Assembly: GCA_965368585.1 (NCBI GenBank)
Contig: CBDUNM010000013.1
Coordinates: forward strand, 1 to 59,529
Direction: 5' to 3'
DNA length: 59,529 bases
From: JARRQB01 sp965368585
GTDB taxonomy: Bacteria; Pseudomonadota; Gammaproteobacteria; Chromatiales; Chromatiaceae
The translations under genes and the position numbers were made by a program. The notes below the pieces were generated by a model. The model was given only the letters and a program-made list of their open reading frames with translations. It made no database searches and had not been told where the DNA came from. Shown piece after piece: positions 35,027 through 43,508 of this stretch (position 1 is the first letter of the stretch; each line of letters opens with the position of its first letter).

Positions 35027-35051
35027 CCCCTAATTCCCCACTTTTACCCAC
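35027..35051 (-). promoter_or_regulatory. MraZ operator: GTGGG-type direct repeats
   Basis: On the minus strand, GTGGG (35051-35047), GTGGG (35041-35037) and AGGGG (35031-35027) start exactly 10 bases apart. MraZ is known to bind short TGGG-type direct repeats with about one helical turn spacing ahead of mraZ. The third box is degenerate. The boxes lie at and just after the expected transcription start. Confidence 0.8.
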
Positions 35052-35060
35052 ATGACTCGA

Positions 35061-35089
35061 ATACTAGGTTTAGATCGGCGCAGGGTCAA
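35061..35089 (-). promoter_or_regulatory. Main dcw cluster promoter, sigma70 type
   Basis: Minus strand: -35 TTGACC (35089-35084), a 17-base spacer, and -10 TAGTAT (35066-35061). The predicted start, about 35054, falls at the edge of the MraZ boxes, so repressor binding would block initiation. About 165 bases further upstream the rnpB gene ends; I see no strong terminator in that gap. Confidence 0.75.
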
Positions 35090-35254
35090 GAGCGAACTTA
35101 GAGAAAAATCAAATACTTACGAAAAAACGTTGGAGCGATGTAAAAAGACATAAAAACATACGAATGGAGCCATAACTTAATGTTGCTTATCAAGAGATCC
35201 GGATTTGGAATCTTATCGCGCGGCGTGTCTGAGGCAATGTGGGTGGAAGTGGAA

Positions 35255-35611
35255 GGGAGCCAGCCTGTAAGCCGGGTTCTGTCGAGGATGACCATTCATC
35301 TGGGACGCTCGTCACCGAGCGCCTCGAGCGACCTACCCGAGAACACCCGCGGGCCGCGGGCTGCGGTCGAACCGCGCGCTCTCCTATTTGGTCTTGCTCC
35401 GGGTGGGGTTTGCCCTGCCACACCTGTTGCCAGATGCGCGGTGCGCTCTTACCGCACCATTTCAACCTTACCGGTCCCGAAGGACTTGGGCGGTGTATTT
35501 TCTGTGGCACTTTCCGTCGGCTCGCGCCGCCCAGGCATTACCTGGCACCCTGCCCTGCGGAGCCCGGACTTTCCTCCGCCGCGAACGGCGGCGGCCATCC
35601 GGCCGACTCCC
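35255..35611 (-). ncRNA. rnpB: RNase P RNA, bacterial class A
   Basis: The minus strand carries the conserved RNase P RNA blocks in order: GAGGAAAGTCCGGGCTCC, GGGCAGGGTGCCAGGTAA, a GGTAAGAGCGCACCGCGC segment, CCACCCGGAGCAAGACC AAATAGG, and ACAGAACCCGGCTTAC near the 3' end. The terminal P1 helix forms from GGGAGTCGGCC (5') and GGCTGGCTCCC (3'), which sets the ends to within a few bases. It is the catalytic RNA for tRNA 5' processing. Its place next to mraZ and rsmI matches pseudomonads. Confidence 0.96.
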
Positions 35612-35617
35612 GTACTC

Positions 35618-35646
35618 AACTTACGTTCCCGATTGATCCAGCGCAA
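35618..35646 (-). promoter_or_regulatory. Probable rnpB promoter
   Basis: Minus strand: TTGCGC (35646-35641), a 17-base spacer, and TAAGTT (35623-35618), with 6 bases to the predicted RNA 5' end at 35611. The geometry fits well although the hexamers are only moderate. Confidence 0.55.
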
Positions 35647-35664
35647 GCAGGATTTTCTGTCACC

Positions 35665-35693
35665 CTTGAGTCCGGTCGGAACGACACCATTAT
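35665..35693 (+). promoter_or_regulatory. Sigma32-like heat-shock promoter for the hsp20 pair
   Basis: CTTGAG (35665-35670), 14 bases, then CACCATTAT (35685-35693), close to the sigma32 pattern CTTGAA / CCCCATNT. It lies about 45 bases before the first hsp20 start, which has a strong AGGAGG site. It is divergent from the rnpB promoter. Confidence 0.55.
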
Positions 35694-35736
35694 ATCAATC
35701 AGGAAAAACACTCAATTCTCAATCAGGAGGTGTGAA

Positions 35737-36171
35737 ATGACACTGACAGTGCGCGACCCTTGGCAAATGCTAGATTTATGGCGCCGGGAAATGGAACCGA
35801 TGTACAGCACGCTCAAGGACGACGAAACGCACGTCGTCGGCAGCAGTTGGGCTCCCGCAGTCGACATCAGGGAAGAACCCGAGCGCTATGTGTTACACGC
35901 AGACATCCCTGGCGTACTCGCCGACAACATTGAGATCTCGATGGACAACGGCGTACTGACGATTCGCGGTGAACGCAAGCACACCGCAGAGGAATCCGAG
36001 AAGGGTTACCACCGCCGTGAGCGGCAGCAAGGCATGTTCATGCGGCGATTTTCGCTGCCTGACTCGGTAGATGCGGATGCGATCGAGGCAACCAGCAAAG
36101 ACGGTGTGTTGGAAGTCATACTGCCAAAGACACCCGCACAGCAGCCTCGTAAGATCGAAGTTAGGACGTGA
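35737..36171 (+). CDS. Small heat-shock protein, Hsp20 family (first)
   Basis: An ATP-independent holdase chaperone of the alpha-crystallin family. The 144-residue product starts at the ATG at 35737, 7 bases after AGGAGG; the longer open frame upstream runs through rnpB and is not coding. The alpha-crystallin domain spans about 40-140 (APAVDIREEPERYVLHADIP, GVLTIRGERKH, DGVLEVILPK). It ends in KIEVRT, so the usual IxI/V tail motif is present. The second hsp20 gene follows 13 bases later. Confidence 0.93.
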   Translation: MTLTVRDPWQMLDLWRREMEPMYSTLKDDETHVVGSSWAPAVDIREEPERYVLHADIPGVLADNIEISMDNGVLTIRGERKHTAEESEKGYHRRERQQGMFMRRFSLPDSVDADAIEATSKDGVLEVILPKTPAQQPRKIEVRT

Positions 36172-36184
36172 GCGGGACACAACC

Positions 36185-36682
36185 ATGGCCAACCTTACCC
36201 ATCTGAGACACAACGTGGACCGCGCCCTGGACAGCGTTCAGGCCGGGTGGCGCAATCTGGTCGACAAGGCGGCGCAGGCCATCACGCGGTTTCACCCGGG
36301 GGGAGCCCCGGAAGCGGAAGACGACGACGCCAACGTGCTGTTGAGCAACTGCCCGCGCTGGGGATTTCTGGCCGCCGAGGTACGCGAGTCTGCCGATGCG
36401 GTCTCGGTGCGCCTCGAGGTTCCCGGGATGGAACCGGAACAGATCGACGTTTCGGTCGTCGATGATATCCTTCGCGTCAGCGGCGAAAAAAGGACCGAGC
36501 GTGAACGCTCGCGCGGCAACTACCACTTGACCGAACGCGCCTACGGCCGGTTCGAACGCAGCTTCCGCCTGCCCTCACCGGTCGACGCGGAGCGGGCGGA
36601 GGCGGACTATCGCCACGGCGTGCTGACCCTGCGCCTGCCGAAGCGCAACCGCAATCGACGGGTGCGGGTAAAAAGCGCCTGA
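36185..36682 (+). CDS. Small heat-shock protein, Hsp20 family (second, diverged)
   Basis: The 165-residue product (ATG at 36185) has a different, longer N-terminal arm (about 60 residues with NVDRALDSVQAGWRNLVDKA), then an alpha-crystallin domain with VRLEVPGMEPEQIDVSVVDD, GNYHLTERAYGRFERSFRLP and HGVLTLRLPKRN. Its C-terminus is strongly basic (NRNRRVRVKSA). The low similarity to the first copy suggests distinct sHsp classes that may act together rather than a recent duplication. It probably shares the promoter ahead of the first copy. Confidence 0.9.
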   Translation: MANLTHLRHNVDRALDSVQAGWRNLVDKAAQAITRFHPGGAPEAEDDDANVLLSNCPRWGFLAAEVRESADAVSVRLEVPGMEPEQIDVSVVDDILRVSGEKRTERERSRGNYHLTERAYGRFERSFRLPSPVDAERAEADYRHGVLTLRLPKRNRNRRVRVKSA

Positions 36683-36702
36683 CCCCGTGTTGTCGTAGAG
36701 AT

Positions 36703-37557
36703 CTAAGCACCGCGAACCAGCTCCAGCGCTTGACGGTAGAGCCGGTTCCGCGGCAGACCCGTGAGGCGGGCAGCGATTCCCGCCGCCTGCTTCACGGGCA
36801 ATTCCTCCAACAGCGTGCGCAGGGTGTGCGCCGCGGCTTCGGACAGGTCGTCGGCGCTACGCGCCGGTGCGCCGGCGATCACGATGACGAACTCACCTGT
36901 GCGTTGATGCGGGTTCTGCGTCACCGAACGGTACAACTCGTCCAGCGATCCGGTTGATACCGATTCGTGGAGCTTGGTCAATTCGCGGGCAACGACCGCG
37001 CTGCGATCGCCGCCAAAAACAGTGCATAGGTCTGCCAGCATCTCCTCGACGCGATGCGACGCCTCGTACATCACGAGGGTCGCAGACTCCATGGTCAGCG
37101 CCTGCAGCCGGGTTCGTCGCGCGGCGCCCTTGCGTGGCAGAAAACCCTCGAAGCGAAACCGGTCGGTCGGCAATCCGGATACGCTCAAAGCCGCGATCAG
37201 CGCGCAAGGGCCGGGTATGGGCACTACCGCAATCCCGCATTTCCGACAGGCTTGAACCAGTGTGTAACCGGGGTCGCTGATCAACGGAGTGCCGGCGTCC
37301 GATACGAGCGCCACGCGGCCGCCGGAACCGAGACGCTTCACCACGTCGGGAGTAATGTCCCGTTCGTTGTGATCGTGCAGCGCCAGCATGGGCTTGCGAA
37401 TTCCGAAATGCGCCAGCAGCCGCCCGGTGTGGCGGGTGTCTTCGGCCGCCACCAGATCGACGGCCTGCAGGGTCTCCAAGGCGCGACCGCTGATATCGCC
37501 GAGATGGCCGATCGGCGTGGCGACCACATACAGTGTTCCCGGCGGGTCTGCTACCAT
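36703..37557 (-). CDS. rsmI: 16S rRNA 2'-O-ribose C1402 methyltransferase RsmI
   Basis: RsmI (YraL) is the SAM-dependent tetrapyrrole-methylase-fold enzyme that modifies C1402 of 16S rRNA together with RsmH. I use the ATG at 37557, 7 bases after GGAGG, giving 284 residues. Motifs are LYVVATPIGHLGDIS, AAEDTRHTGRLL, ALVSDAGTPLISDPGY and IPGPCALIAALSVSGLP. It is divergent from lpoA, with 41 bases between the two starts. Confidence 0.96.
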   Translation of the reverse strand: MVADPPGTLYVVATPIGHLGDISGRALETLQAVDLVAAEDTRHTGRLLAHFGIRKPMLALHDHNERDITPDVVKRLGSGGRVALVSDAGTPLISDPGYTLVQACRKCGIAVVPIPGPCALIAALSVSGLPTDRFRFEGFLPRKGAARRTRLQALTMESATLVMYEASHRVEEMLADLCTVFGGDRSAVVARELTKLHESVSTGSLDELYRSVTQNPHQRTGEFVIVIAGAPARSADDLSEAAAHTLRTLLEELPVKQAAGIAARLTGLPRNRLYRQALELVRGA

Positions 37558-37598
37558 CCCCTTTCCTCCACAATCGAAGAGCGCATCCTGTCGCCACC

Positions 37599-39530
37599 AT
37601 GAATACTGCGCAACCCCCAAAGCTCATCATTTTATTACTGGTTCTGCTATGGCTAGGTGGATGCACCCAGATCCCGACCGTTAAACCCAAGCTGCCCGCC
37701 GTCGACGCGGACATCACCCGGGCAGCCGAGTTGACGCGCAACGGCGACTACCTCGGCGCCGCCGCCCTGTATACCCGTGTCGCACAGAGCTTGCCGGCCG
37801 AAGCCAGCGGGCTCTACTGGGTCAGCGCCGCGGAAAACTTCCGCGCCGGTGGCGATCTCGACGGCGCGCGCGCGGCACTCGCGGCGGCGGCGCGGTCGCA
37901 GTTGGATCCGGTCAGGCAGCTCGAACGCCGCTTGCTGGAAGCGGAAATACTCATGGACGCAACCCGCGCCAGCGACGCCCTGGCACTGCTGCTGGAACCG
38001 CCGCCGCGAGGCATCTCCACAGATCTCGCGACCCGCTATCACCGCGACACCGCACGTGCATTCCGCTTGATGGGGAATCTGCTGGAAAGCGCCAGGGAAC
38101 TCGAGGCCCTGGACGCCCTGCTGAGCGACCCGCAAGCGCGCTTCGACAATCAGCTGGAAATCGTACGGACGCTGGCGGTCCTGAGCGAACAGGCCCTGCG
38201 CGGCCTGCAGCCCTCTCCGCCGGGCGTGGAGGGTGGCTGGATGGAGCTCGCCCTGGTCCTGAAATCCGCTTCGCAAGACCCGAGCCGGCTGCAGCCGCTG
38301 CTGGCCGAGTGGCAACAACGCTTCCCCAACCATCCGGCGCTGCCCGGCCTGTTGGACGGCTATTTCGAGCGCCAGCAATCCATGGTGGTGCGCGCCGCGC
38401 ATGTCGCCGTGCTGCTGCCTGAGAGCGGCACCTATGCCAAGGTCGCCGCCGCGATTCGCGACGGCCTGATGGCCGCCTGGTACAGCGACCAGGCGAGCGT
38501 ACGCCCGGAACTGCGCTTTTACGACAGTTCGAACGTCAATGCACTGTGGCCGATCTACAGCCAGGCTGTAGCGGAAGGCGCCGAGCTGGTCGTCGGTCCC
38601 CTGGCCAAAGACGCCGTCACCCAGTTGGCGCGCGCCGGCGAACTGCCGATACCGGTATTGGCGCTGAACCAGATCGAAACCGAATCAACCCCGCCCGACA
38701 ACCTGTTCCAGTATTCGCTGTCCCCGGAAGGCGAAGCGCAACAGGTCGCCGAACACGCCTGGGTCAAGGGATTGCGACGGCCCGCGATCCTTACCCAGGC
38801 GGGCGAATGGGGCGATCGTATCGCCGCCGCTTTCAGCGAACGCTGGGTCGCGCTTGGCGGTGAAGTGGCGGGGCATCAGAGTTACGACCCCGAATCGGCC
38901 GACCATCGCGAATCCATCGAGCAACTCCTGCTGCTGAGCGCCAGCAAGCAGCGGCACTGGGCCATGCAAAAACTGCTGGGCGCCCGGGTCGGATTCGAAC
39001 CCCGCCGTCGTCAGGATATCGACATGATTTTCCTTGCCAGCAAGCCCAAGCAGACCCGCCTGCTGCGTCCGCAGCTGCAGTTCCATCATGCCAACGACTT
39101 GCCGGTTTTCGCGACATCGCACGCGTGGGACGGGGAGGTTAAAGAGCGCGATGCACAGGACGTCGCCGGCGTTTACCTGCCCGATATGCCCTGGCTTCTG
39201 ACAGAACACGACGCATCACCCCTGTCACGCAAGCAACTGCAACAGATCCTGCCGGCCGCAGGCGGACCCTACGGCCGCCTGTACGCGATGGGCCTGGACA
39301 GCTATCTGCTGTTACCGCACCTGACCCGCCTGAAAAGCAGCCAGATCGAGACTTTGCAGGGCCACACCGGGAATCTGTATGTCGGTCCGGTCAACCATAT
39401 CAAGCGACAACTGGTATGGGCGCGCCTGGACAAAACACCCGAGATACTGGGCTACTCCCCGCGACTGGATCTGGAGCGGGGCGTCATGGCACCCGGCGAT
39501 GCCCCGCCCTTGGCCGAACCGCAGGGCTGA
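37599..39530 (+). CDS. lpoA: Penicillin-binding protein activator lipoprotein LpoA
   Basis: LpoA (LppC/YraM) is an outer-membrane lipoprotein that activates PBP1A through the periplasm. The start is the ATG at 37599, giving 643 residues, near the E. coli 678. A lipoprotein signal ends at LGGC (residue ~31). The N-terminal ~230 residues are helical, TPR-like (TRNGDYLGAAALYTRVAQ). The C-terminal part is a periplasmic-binding-protein fold with HVAVLLPESGTYAKVAAAIRDG. The order rsmI<->lpoA-yraN-diaA-dolP is the classic one. Confidence 0.94.
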   Translation: MNTAQPPKLIILLLVLLWLGGCTQIPTVKPKLPAVDADITRAAELTRNGDYLGAAALYTRVAQSLPAEASGLYWVSAAENFRAGGDLDGARAALAAAARSQLDPVRQLERRLLEAEILMDATRASDALALLLEPPPRGISTDLATRYHRDTARAFRLMGNLLESARELEALDALLSDPQARFDNQLEIVRTLAVLSEQALRGLQPSPPGVEGGWMELALVLKSASQDPSRLQPLLAEWQQRFPNHPALPGLLDGYFERQQSMVVRAAHVAVLLPESGTYAKVAAAIRDGLMAAWYSDQASVRPELRFYDSSNVNALWPIYSQAVAEGAELVVGPLAKDAVTQLARAGELPIPVLALNQIETESTPPDNLFQYSLSPEGEAQQVAEHAWVKGLRRPAILTQAGEWGDRIAAAFSERWVALGGEVAGHQSYDPESADHRESIEQLLLLSASKQRHWAMQKLLGARVGFEPRRRQDIDMIFLASKPKQTRLLRPQLQFHHANDLPVFATSHAWDGEVKERDAQDVAGVYLPDMPWLLTEHDASPLSRKQLQQILPAAGGPYGRLYAMGLDSYLLLPHLTRLKSSQIETLQGHTGNLYVGPVNHIKRQLVWARLDKTPEILGYSPRLDLERGVMAPGDAPPLAEPQG

Positions 39531-39665
39531 GCGATCTGCAACGCGCCGCCGCTGCCCAGCCATCGGGGGCACCGCAGCCGCTGCTTGGTCCGTTGGGCAT
39601 GCGGTCAATCCGTGTTTCGTGGATGCGATCACTCCATCGATCTTACAGACAGGCTGATTCAACGC

Positions 39666-40016
39666 ATGTGGAGCAGGAAGCAACAGAAAGGTAACGACGC
39701 CGAAGCGCTGGCGGCCGACTTTCTCACTCGATCGGGTCTGGTGCTGGTGGACACCAAGTTCCGCTGTAAAGGTGGTGAAATAGACCTGATCATGAAAGAC
39801 GGGGAACAGCTGGTATTCGTCGAGGTGCGCTACCGCAAAGGCACCAGGTTCGGCACGGCCGTCGAATCGGTCGACCGCCGCAAGCAACGCAAGCTGACGT
39901 TGGCCGCGCAGTACTATCTGCAGTCGAACGAAGCGGACCTGCCGTGTCGATTTGACGTAGTTGGCATTTCCGGCAATGGCGCTGTCGAGTGGGTGCGTGA
40001 TGCGTTTGGTCTCTAG
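39666..40016 (+). CDS. yraN: YraN family protein (UPF0102), endonuclease-like fold
   Basis: The 116-residue product starts at the ATG at 39666 (MWSRKQQKGNDAEALAADFL). It has the restriction-endonuclease-like core of the family, GGEIDLIMKDGEQLVFVEVRYR, with the D and ExR residues of a metal-dependent nuclease site, and FDVVGI near the end. The biological role of YraN is not settled. The 135 bases between lpoA and this start show no gene. Confidence 0.9.
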   Translation: MWSRKQQKGNDAEALAADFLTRSGLVLVDTKFRCKGGEIDLIMKDGEQLVFVEVRYRKGTRFGTAVESVDRRKQRKLTLAAQYYLQSNEADLPCRFDVVGISGNGAVEWVRDAFGL

Positions 40017-40071
40017 TGCGGTCCGTGCGACCATACCGTTCAGGCATCAGAGTCATCACCGGGCCCCTTCA

Positions 40072-40659
40072 TTGGATCTAGCCGATCGCATCACCCAACT
40101 CTTCGACGATAATATCAAGACCGTTTCTTTTTCGAAGGAGACCCTGGTCGGGCCGGTGCATGCGGCTGCGCAAAAGATTGTGCATGGCCTGCTCAACGGC
40201 GGCAAAGTCCTGGCCTGTGGCAACGGCGGTTGCGCGGCGCAGGCGCAACACTTCGCGGCCACGATGCTCAATCAATACGAACGCGAACGCCCGGGTCTGC
40301 CGGCTATCGCGCTGACCGCCGATGCGCCGACCATCACGGCCATCGGCGACGGCCTCGAGTTCAAAGAGGTTTTCGCAAAGCAAGTCGGCGCCTTGGGTCA
40401 CGCGGGCGATCTTTTACTGGCCATCAGCAGCGATGGCCTATCGCAGAACGTCAGACGCGCGGTGGAAATCTCGCACCAGCGGCAGTTGCAAGTCATTGCA
40501 CTCACCGGGCATAACGGCGGTGAACTAGGCGGCATGTTGAACGGCAGGGACGTAGAAATCCGCGTCCCGTCCGAATCGATCGCCCGCATCCACGAAGTCC
40601 ATTTACTCGTCATCCACTGTTTGTGTGATTCAATCGACGCACAATTGTTGGGTGGTTGA
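40072..40659 (+). CDS. diaA: DnaA initiator-associating protein DiaA (SIS domain)
   Basis: DiaA is a tetrameric SIS-domain protein that binds DnaA and promotes orderly assembly at oriC in E. coli. I place the start at the TTG at 40072 (MDLADRITQLFDDNI), because the product (195 residues) then aligns end to end with the 196-residue E. coli protein. An ATG at 40000 overlapping yraN would add 24 unrelated residues. SIS features are VLACGNGGCAAQAQHFAATM, ALTADAPTITAIGD and LLAISSDGLSQN. GmhA is a related but less likely call. Confidence 0.88.
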   Translation: MDLADRITQLFDDNIKTVSFSKETLVGPVHAAAQKIVHGLLNGGKVLACGNGGCAAQAQHFAATMLNQYERERPGLPAIALTADAPTITAIGDGLEFKEVFAKQVGALGHAGDLLLAISSDGLSQNVRRAVEISHQRQLQVIALTGHNGGELGGMLNGRDVEIRVPSESIARIHEVHLLVIHCLCDSIDAQLLGG

Positions 40660-40677
40660 AACCCAAGAGGTATTGAC

Positions 40678-41268
40678 ATGTTGCGTTTAGCACTGATCAC
40701 GTCCGTGGCGGTACTCACCGCCGGTTTGAGCGGCTGCGCGCCGGTCGTCATAGGCACTGGCGTCGCCACCGGCGCGGCCGTCATTCATGACCGCCGCACC
40801 GCCGGTACCGTCATCGAGGACCAGGAGATCTATTTACGGGCCCTGCGCATACGCGATGAAAACCCGGATCTCGCCAAGCAAAGCAAGATCGACATCACGC
40901 CCTATAATCTGCAGGTCCTGCTCACTGGCCAAGCCGCATCCGATGACGTGAGTCGCCGCTTCGCAGCGCTCGTCGCGCAGATCCCGCGGGTGCGCAAAGT
41001 CTATAACGAGGTCGAGACGGCAGCGGAGGCCACCTGGTCGGAGTCTGTCGACGACACCTACCTGACCAGCAAGGTCAAGCTGGCGTTGTTCAATATCGGC
41101 ATAGACGATTTCGACCCGACCCGCGTCAAGGTGACCAGTTCCAGGGGGGTGGTCTATCTGATGGGACTGCTGACGAACGAGGAAGCGAACGCCGTGACGG
41201 AAAAAGTGCGCTTCCTGAGCGGCGTGCAACGGGTGGTCAGGCTCTTTGAATACATCCCTTCGAACTGA
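40678..41268 (+). CDS. dolP: Outer-membrane lipoprotein with two BON domains, DolP-like
   Basis: DolP (YraP) is a division-site lipoprotein that supports outer-membrane integrity and BAM function. The 196-residue product has a lipoprotein signal ending LSGC, then GATGAAVIHDRR-type family sequence, and two BON domains (about 50-118 and 125-190; the second with VKVTSSRGVVYLMG and TEKVRFLSGVQRVVRLFE). It starts 18 bases after diaA, completing the conserved block. Its end overlaps the start of the next gene by 23 bases. Confidence 0.92.
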   Translation: MLRLALITSVAVLTAGLSGCAPVVIGTGVATGAAVIHDRRTAGTVIEDQEIYLRALRIRDENPDLAKQSKIDITPYNLQVLLTGQAASDDVSRRFAALVAQIPRVRKVYNEVETAAEATWSESVDDTYLTSKVKLALFNIGIDDFDPTRVKVTSSRGVVYLMGLLTNEEANAVTEKVRFLSGVQRVVRLFEYIPSN

Positions 41269-42658
41269 GTCATTACCCGCAGCGCTGATCCGCCGACTCG
41301 GCGAAGTCGTCGGCCCCGACGCACTGTTTACCGAGCCCGCCGATTGCTGGGCTTACGGCTACGACAACAGTCGCCACCGGGCGCTGCCGCAGGCGGTCGC
41401 GTTTGCCAGCCACCACGATCAGGTCGTTGCGATCGTCAGACTCGCCAATGAGTTCCGGGTCCCGTTAATCGCCCGTGGCAGGGGCACGGGAACTACCGGA
41501 GCGACGGTACCGGTCTCCGGCGGATTGGTGCTGTCGCTGGAGCGCATGGACGCCATCGGCACAATCGACTCGGCGAACCGACTGGTCAAGGTACAGCCGG
41601 GCACAACCAACCAGCAATTGCAGGACGCATTGGCGGAACACGGCTTTTTCTGGCCACCCGACCCCACCAGCGCCGCCGTTTGCAGTGTCGGGGGCAATCT
41701 CGCCTACAACTCGGCCGGGCCACGCGCCGTCAAGTACGGCACACCCCGCGAGAACACGCTGGGAATGCGCGCGGTCAGCGGTGCCGGCGACGAGTTCAGG
41801 ACGGGGGTCATGACGTCAAAAGGCGTGGTAGGACTCGACTTGACGCGCTTGCTCATCGGTTCGGAAGGCACGCTGGCTATCATTACCGAGGCCACGTTGC
41901 GGATTACGCCGCTCCCCTCCCACAAGCGGACCCTGCGGGCCATCTACGCGGATATTCACTCGGCGGCGTCTGCGGTAGCCGCGATCATGGCGCAACCGGC
42001 TACCCCGTGTGCGCTGGAATTCATGGACGGCGCTGCCATCGAGATGGTTCGTCACTATGCCGACCTGGCCTTACCCACCGCGGCCGAAGCGTTGCTCCTG
42101 ATCGAAGTCGACGGTTCCGAACAGGCGGTGGTGGAAGCCGCCGAACAGATTGCCGAAACGGCGCGCCAGCCGGGCTGCCTGTCGGTGACGACGGCAGCCG
42201 ACGCTCAAGACGTCGCGCACCTGTGGCAGGCGCGTCGGGCGCTTTCGCCGGCGCTGCGAACGATCGCGCCCCGAAAGATCAATGAAGATGTCGCCGTACC
42301 CGTATCCAAGATCCCGGAACTGATCGACGGTCTGGCGCAACTCTCGGCGCGCCACGGCATCAAGATTGTCAACTTCGGCCATGCCGGAAACGGGAACATT
42401 CACGTAAATCTGCTCGTCGATCCGAACGAGCCGGGCCAATCGGAGGCAGCCGATCGCTGTCTCGACGACGTATTCACCCTGGTGTTGGAACTCGACGGCA
42501 CGCTCTCCGGCGAGCACGGCGTAGGCCTGGAGAAACGCGATTTCATCGACCGCGAGCTGGATCCCGCCGCCTTGCGCCTGATGCACGCGATCAAGCGGCA
42601 GTTCGATCCGCAGAACATACTCAATCCGGGCAAATCCCTACCGCCTGACCGGATCTGA
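41246..42658 (+). CDS. FAD-linked oxidase, GlcD / D-lactate dehydrogenase family
   Basis: The 470-residue product has the PCMH FAD-binding fold: VPLIARGRGTGTTGATVPVSGG near 75, VQPGTTNQQLQDAL, SVGGNLAYNSAGP, and LLIGSEGTLAIITEATLRI. The C-terminal FAD-oxidase domain has NFGHAGNGNIHVN and DGTLSGEHGVGLEKRDF. Members oxidise 2-hydroxy acids such as glycolate or D-lactate. No GlcE/GlcF partners are next to it, so glycolate oxidase proper is less sure. In an autotroph glycolate salvage is a sensible guess. The start at 41246 lies inside the dolP end. Confidence 0.87.
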   Translation: MNTSLRTESLPAALIRRLGEVVGPDALFTEPADCWAYGYDNSRHRALPQAVAFASHHDQVVAIVRLANEFRVPLIARGRGTGTTGATVPVSGGLVLSLERMDAIGTIDSANRLVKVQPGTTNQQLQDALAEHGFFWPPDPTSAAVCSVGGNLAYNSAGPRAVKYGTPRENTLGMRAVSGAGDEFRTGVMTSKGVVGLDLTRLLIGSEGTLAIITEATLRITPLPSHKRTLRAIYADIHSAASAVAAIMAQPATPCALEFMDGAAIEMVRHYADLALPTAAEALLLIEVDGSEQAVVEAAEQIAETARQPGCLSVTTAADAQDVAHLWQARRALSPALRTIAPRKINEDVAVPVSKIPELIDGLAQLSARHGIKIVNFGHAGNGNIHVNLLVDPNEPGQSEAADRCLDDVFTLVLELDGTLSGEHGVGLEKRDFIDRELDPAALRLMHAIKRQFDPQNILNPGKSLPPDRI

Positions 42659-43022
42659 CCCACGGCGGTCTTCGTTCAGGTCTCAACCAACAACCGGCCT
42701 ACCCACACAACGGCCATGACTAGCCCGCATCGCTCAAGGCGATCGTGGGTCCTGTCATTTGCCATATCGCGAATGAACCACCCGCCTGCGAGCGGAACGC
42801 AAAGATTGATTCAATAATCGTGCAAAAGAAGATTGATTTGGTTTATCTTACGTTCATGGCAGGGGATGGTAGACTTTCCGGCACTGGGCCAAACCCCGGC
42901 CCGATTCGGCTGGAGAGCGGGGCAGGCAGTCACGCCCTGCAGGCCTTAGCGACTAACAACGACTGTGCGTGACTCGACCGGATTTGGTTATCACTCCATC
43001 GACTCTATAGGGTAGTTGAACT
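42659..43022 (+). promoter_or_regulatory. Gene-free leader before the Mrp operon with GC-rich nested inverted repeats
   Basis: No credible gene lies in these 364 bases. An AT-richer part (about 42800-42860) could hold a promoter. It is followed by a compact folded region, 42886-42945: GGGCC/GGCCC hairpin (42886-42902), a competing CCCCGGCC/GGCTGG..CGGGG pairing (42894-42922), and GCAGG/CCTGC (42922-42940). Mutually exclusive stems ahead of a cation antiporter operon would fit a riboswitch, for example an ion-sensing class, but I cannot match it to a known consensus from memory. Confidence 0.4.
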
Positions 43023-43508
43023 TTGTCCTACTTCCTGTTACTCGCCGCAAGTCTGTACCTGTTCTGGTTGCTGCTGTCCGGATTTTGGGACAGCGGCCTG
43101 CTACTCGCCCTGGGCGGTGTGTCGACCTTGCTCGCCGCATATCTGGGCTGGCATATCGAACAACGCGACCCCCGTCAGATTTCGCTCAAAATGCTCCTGC
43201 GCCTGCCCGCCTACTGGGCCTGGCTACTGATCGAAATAGTGAAGGCCAACATCGATGTCGTGAAGCGTATCTGGCGTCCGTCGCATTACCCGATCAGCCC
43301 GACCCTGATCCGCCTTGCGGCAAGTCAGAAATCCCGGACGGGGCGAACCACTTACGCCAACTCCATTACCCTGACACCGGGTACAGTCGCCGTCGAGGTC
43401 ACCGAATCGGAGATCCTGGTCCACGCATTGACCCATGCGGCGGCGAAAGACCTGCAGCGGGGCGAGATGGACAGGAAGGTAACGCGCGCGGAAGGAGCAC
43501 TGAGGTAA
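43023..43508 (+). CDS. mrpE: Mrp/Mnh antiporter subunit E
   Basis: MrpE is a small integral subunit of the multisubunit Na+(K+)/H+ antiporter. The 161-residue product has two or three N-terminal membrane segments (LLAASLYLFWLLLSGFW, LLLALGGVSTLLAAYLGW), the conserved RLPAYWAWLLIEIVKANIDV, and a cytoplasmic C-terminal part with NSITLTPGTVAVEV. The start appears to be TTG at 43023, with a weak AGGG upstream. It opens the operon; mrpF follows immediately. Confidence 0.92.
   Translation: MSYFLLLAASLYLFWLLLSGFWDSGLLLALGGVSTLLAAYLGWHIEQRDPRQISLKMLLRLPAYWAWLLIEIVKANIDVVKRIWRPSHYPISPTLIRLAASQKSRTGRTTYANSITLTPGTVAVEVTESEILVHALTHAAAKDLQRGEMDRKVTRAEGALR

Noticed and set aside
35001..35051. Upstream GTG start for MraZ
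   Set aside because: It would translate the operator repeats and lies almost at the transcription start.
35239..35736. Open frame running into the first hsp20 gene
   Set aside because: It runs antisense across the RNase P RNA gene; the real hsp20 start at 35737 has a strong ribosome site.
42745..42972. 75-codon open frame in the Mrp leader
   Set aside because: No family resemblance, GTG start without a ribosome site, and it crosses the folded region.
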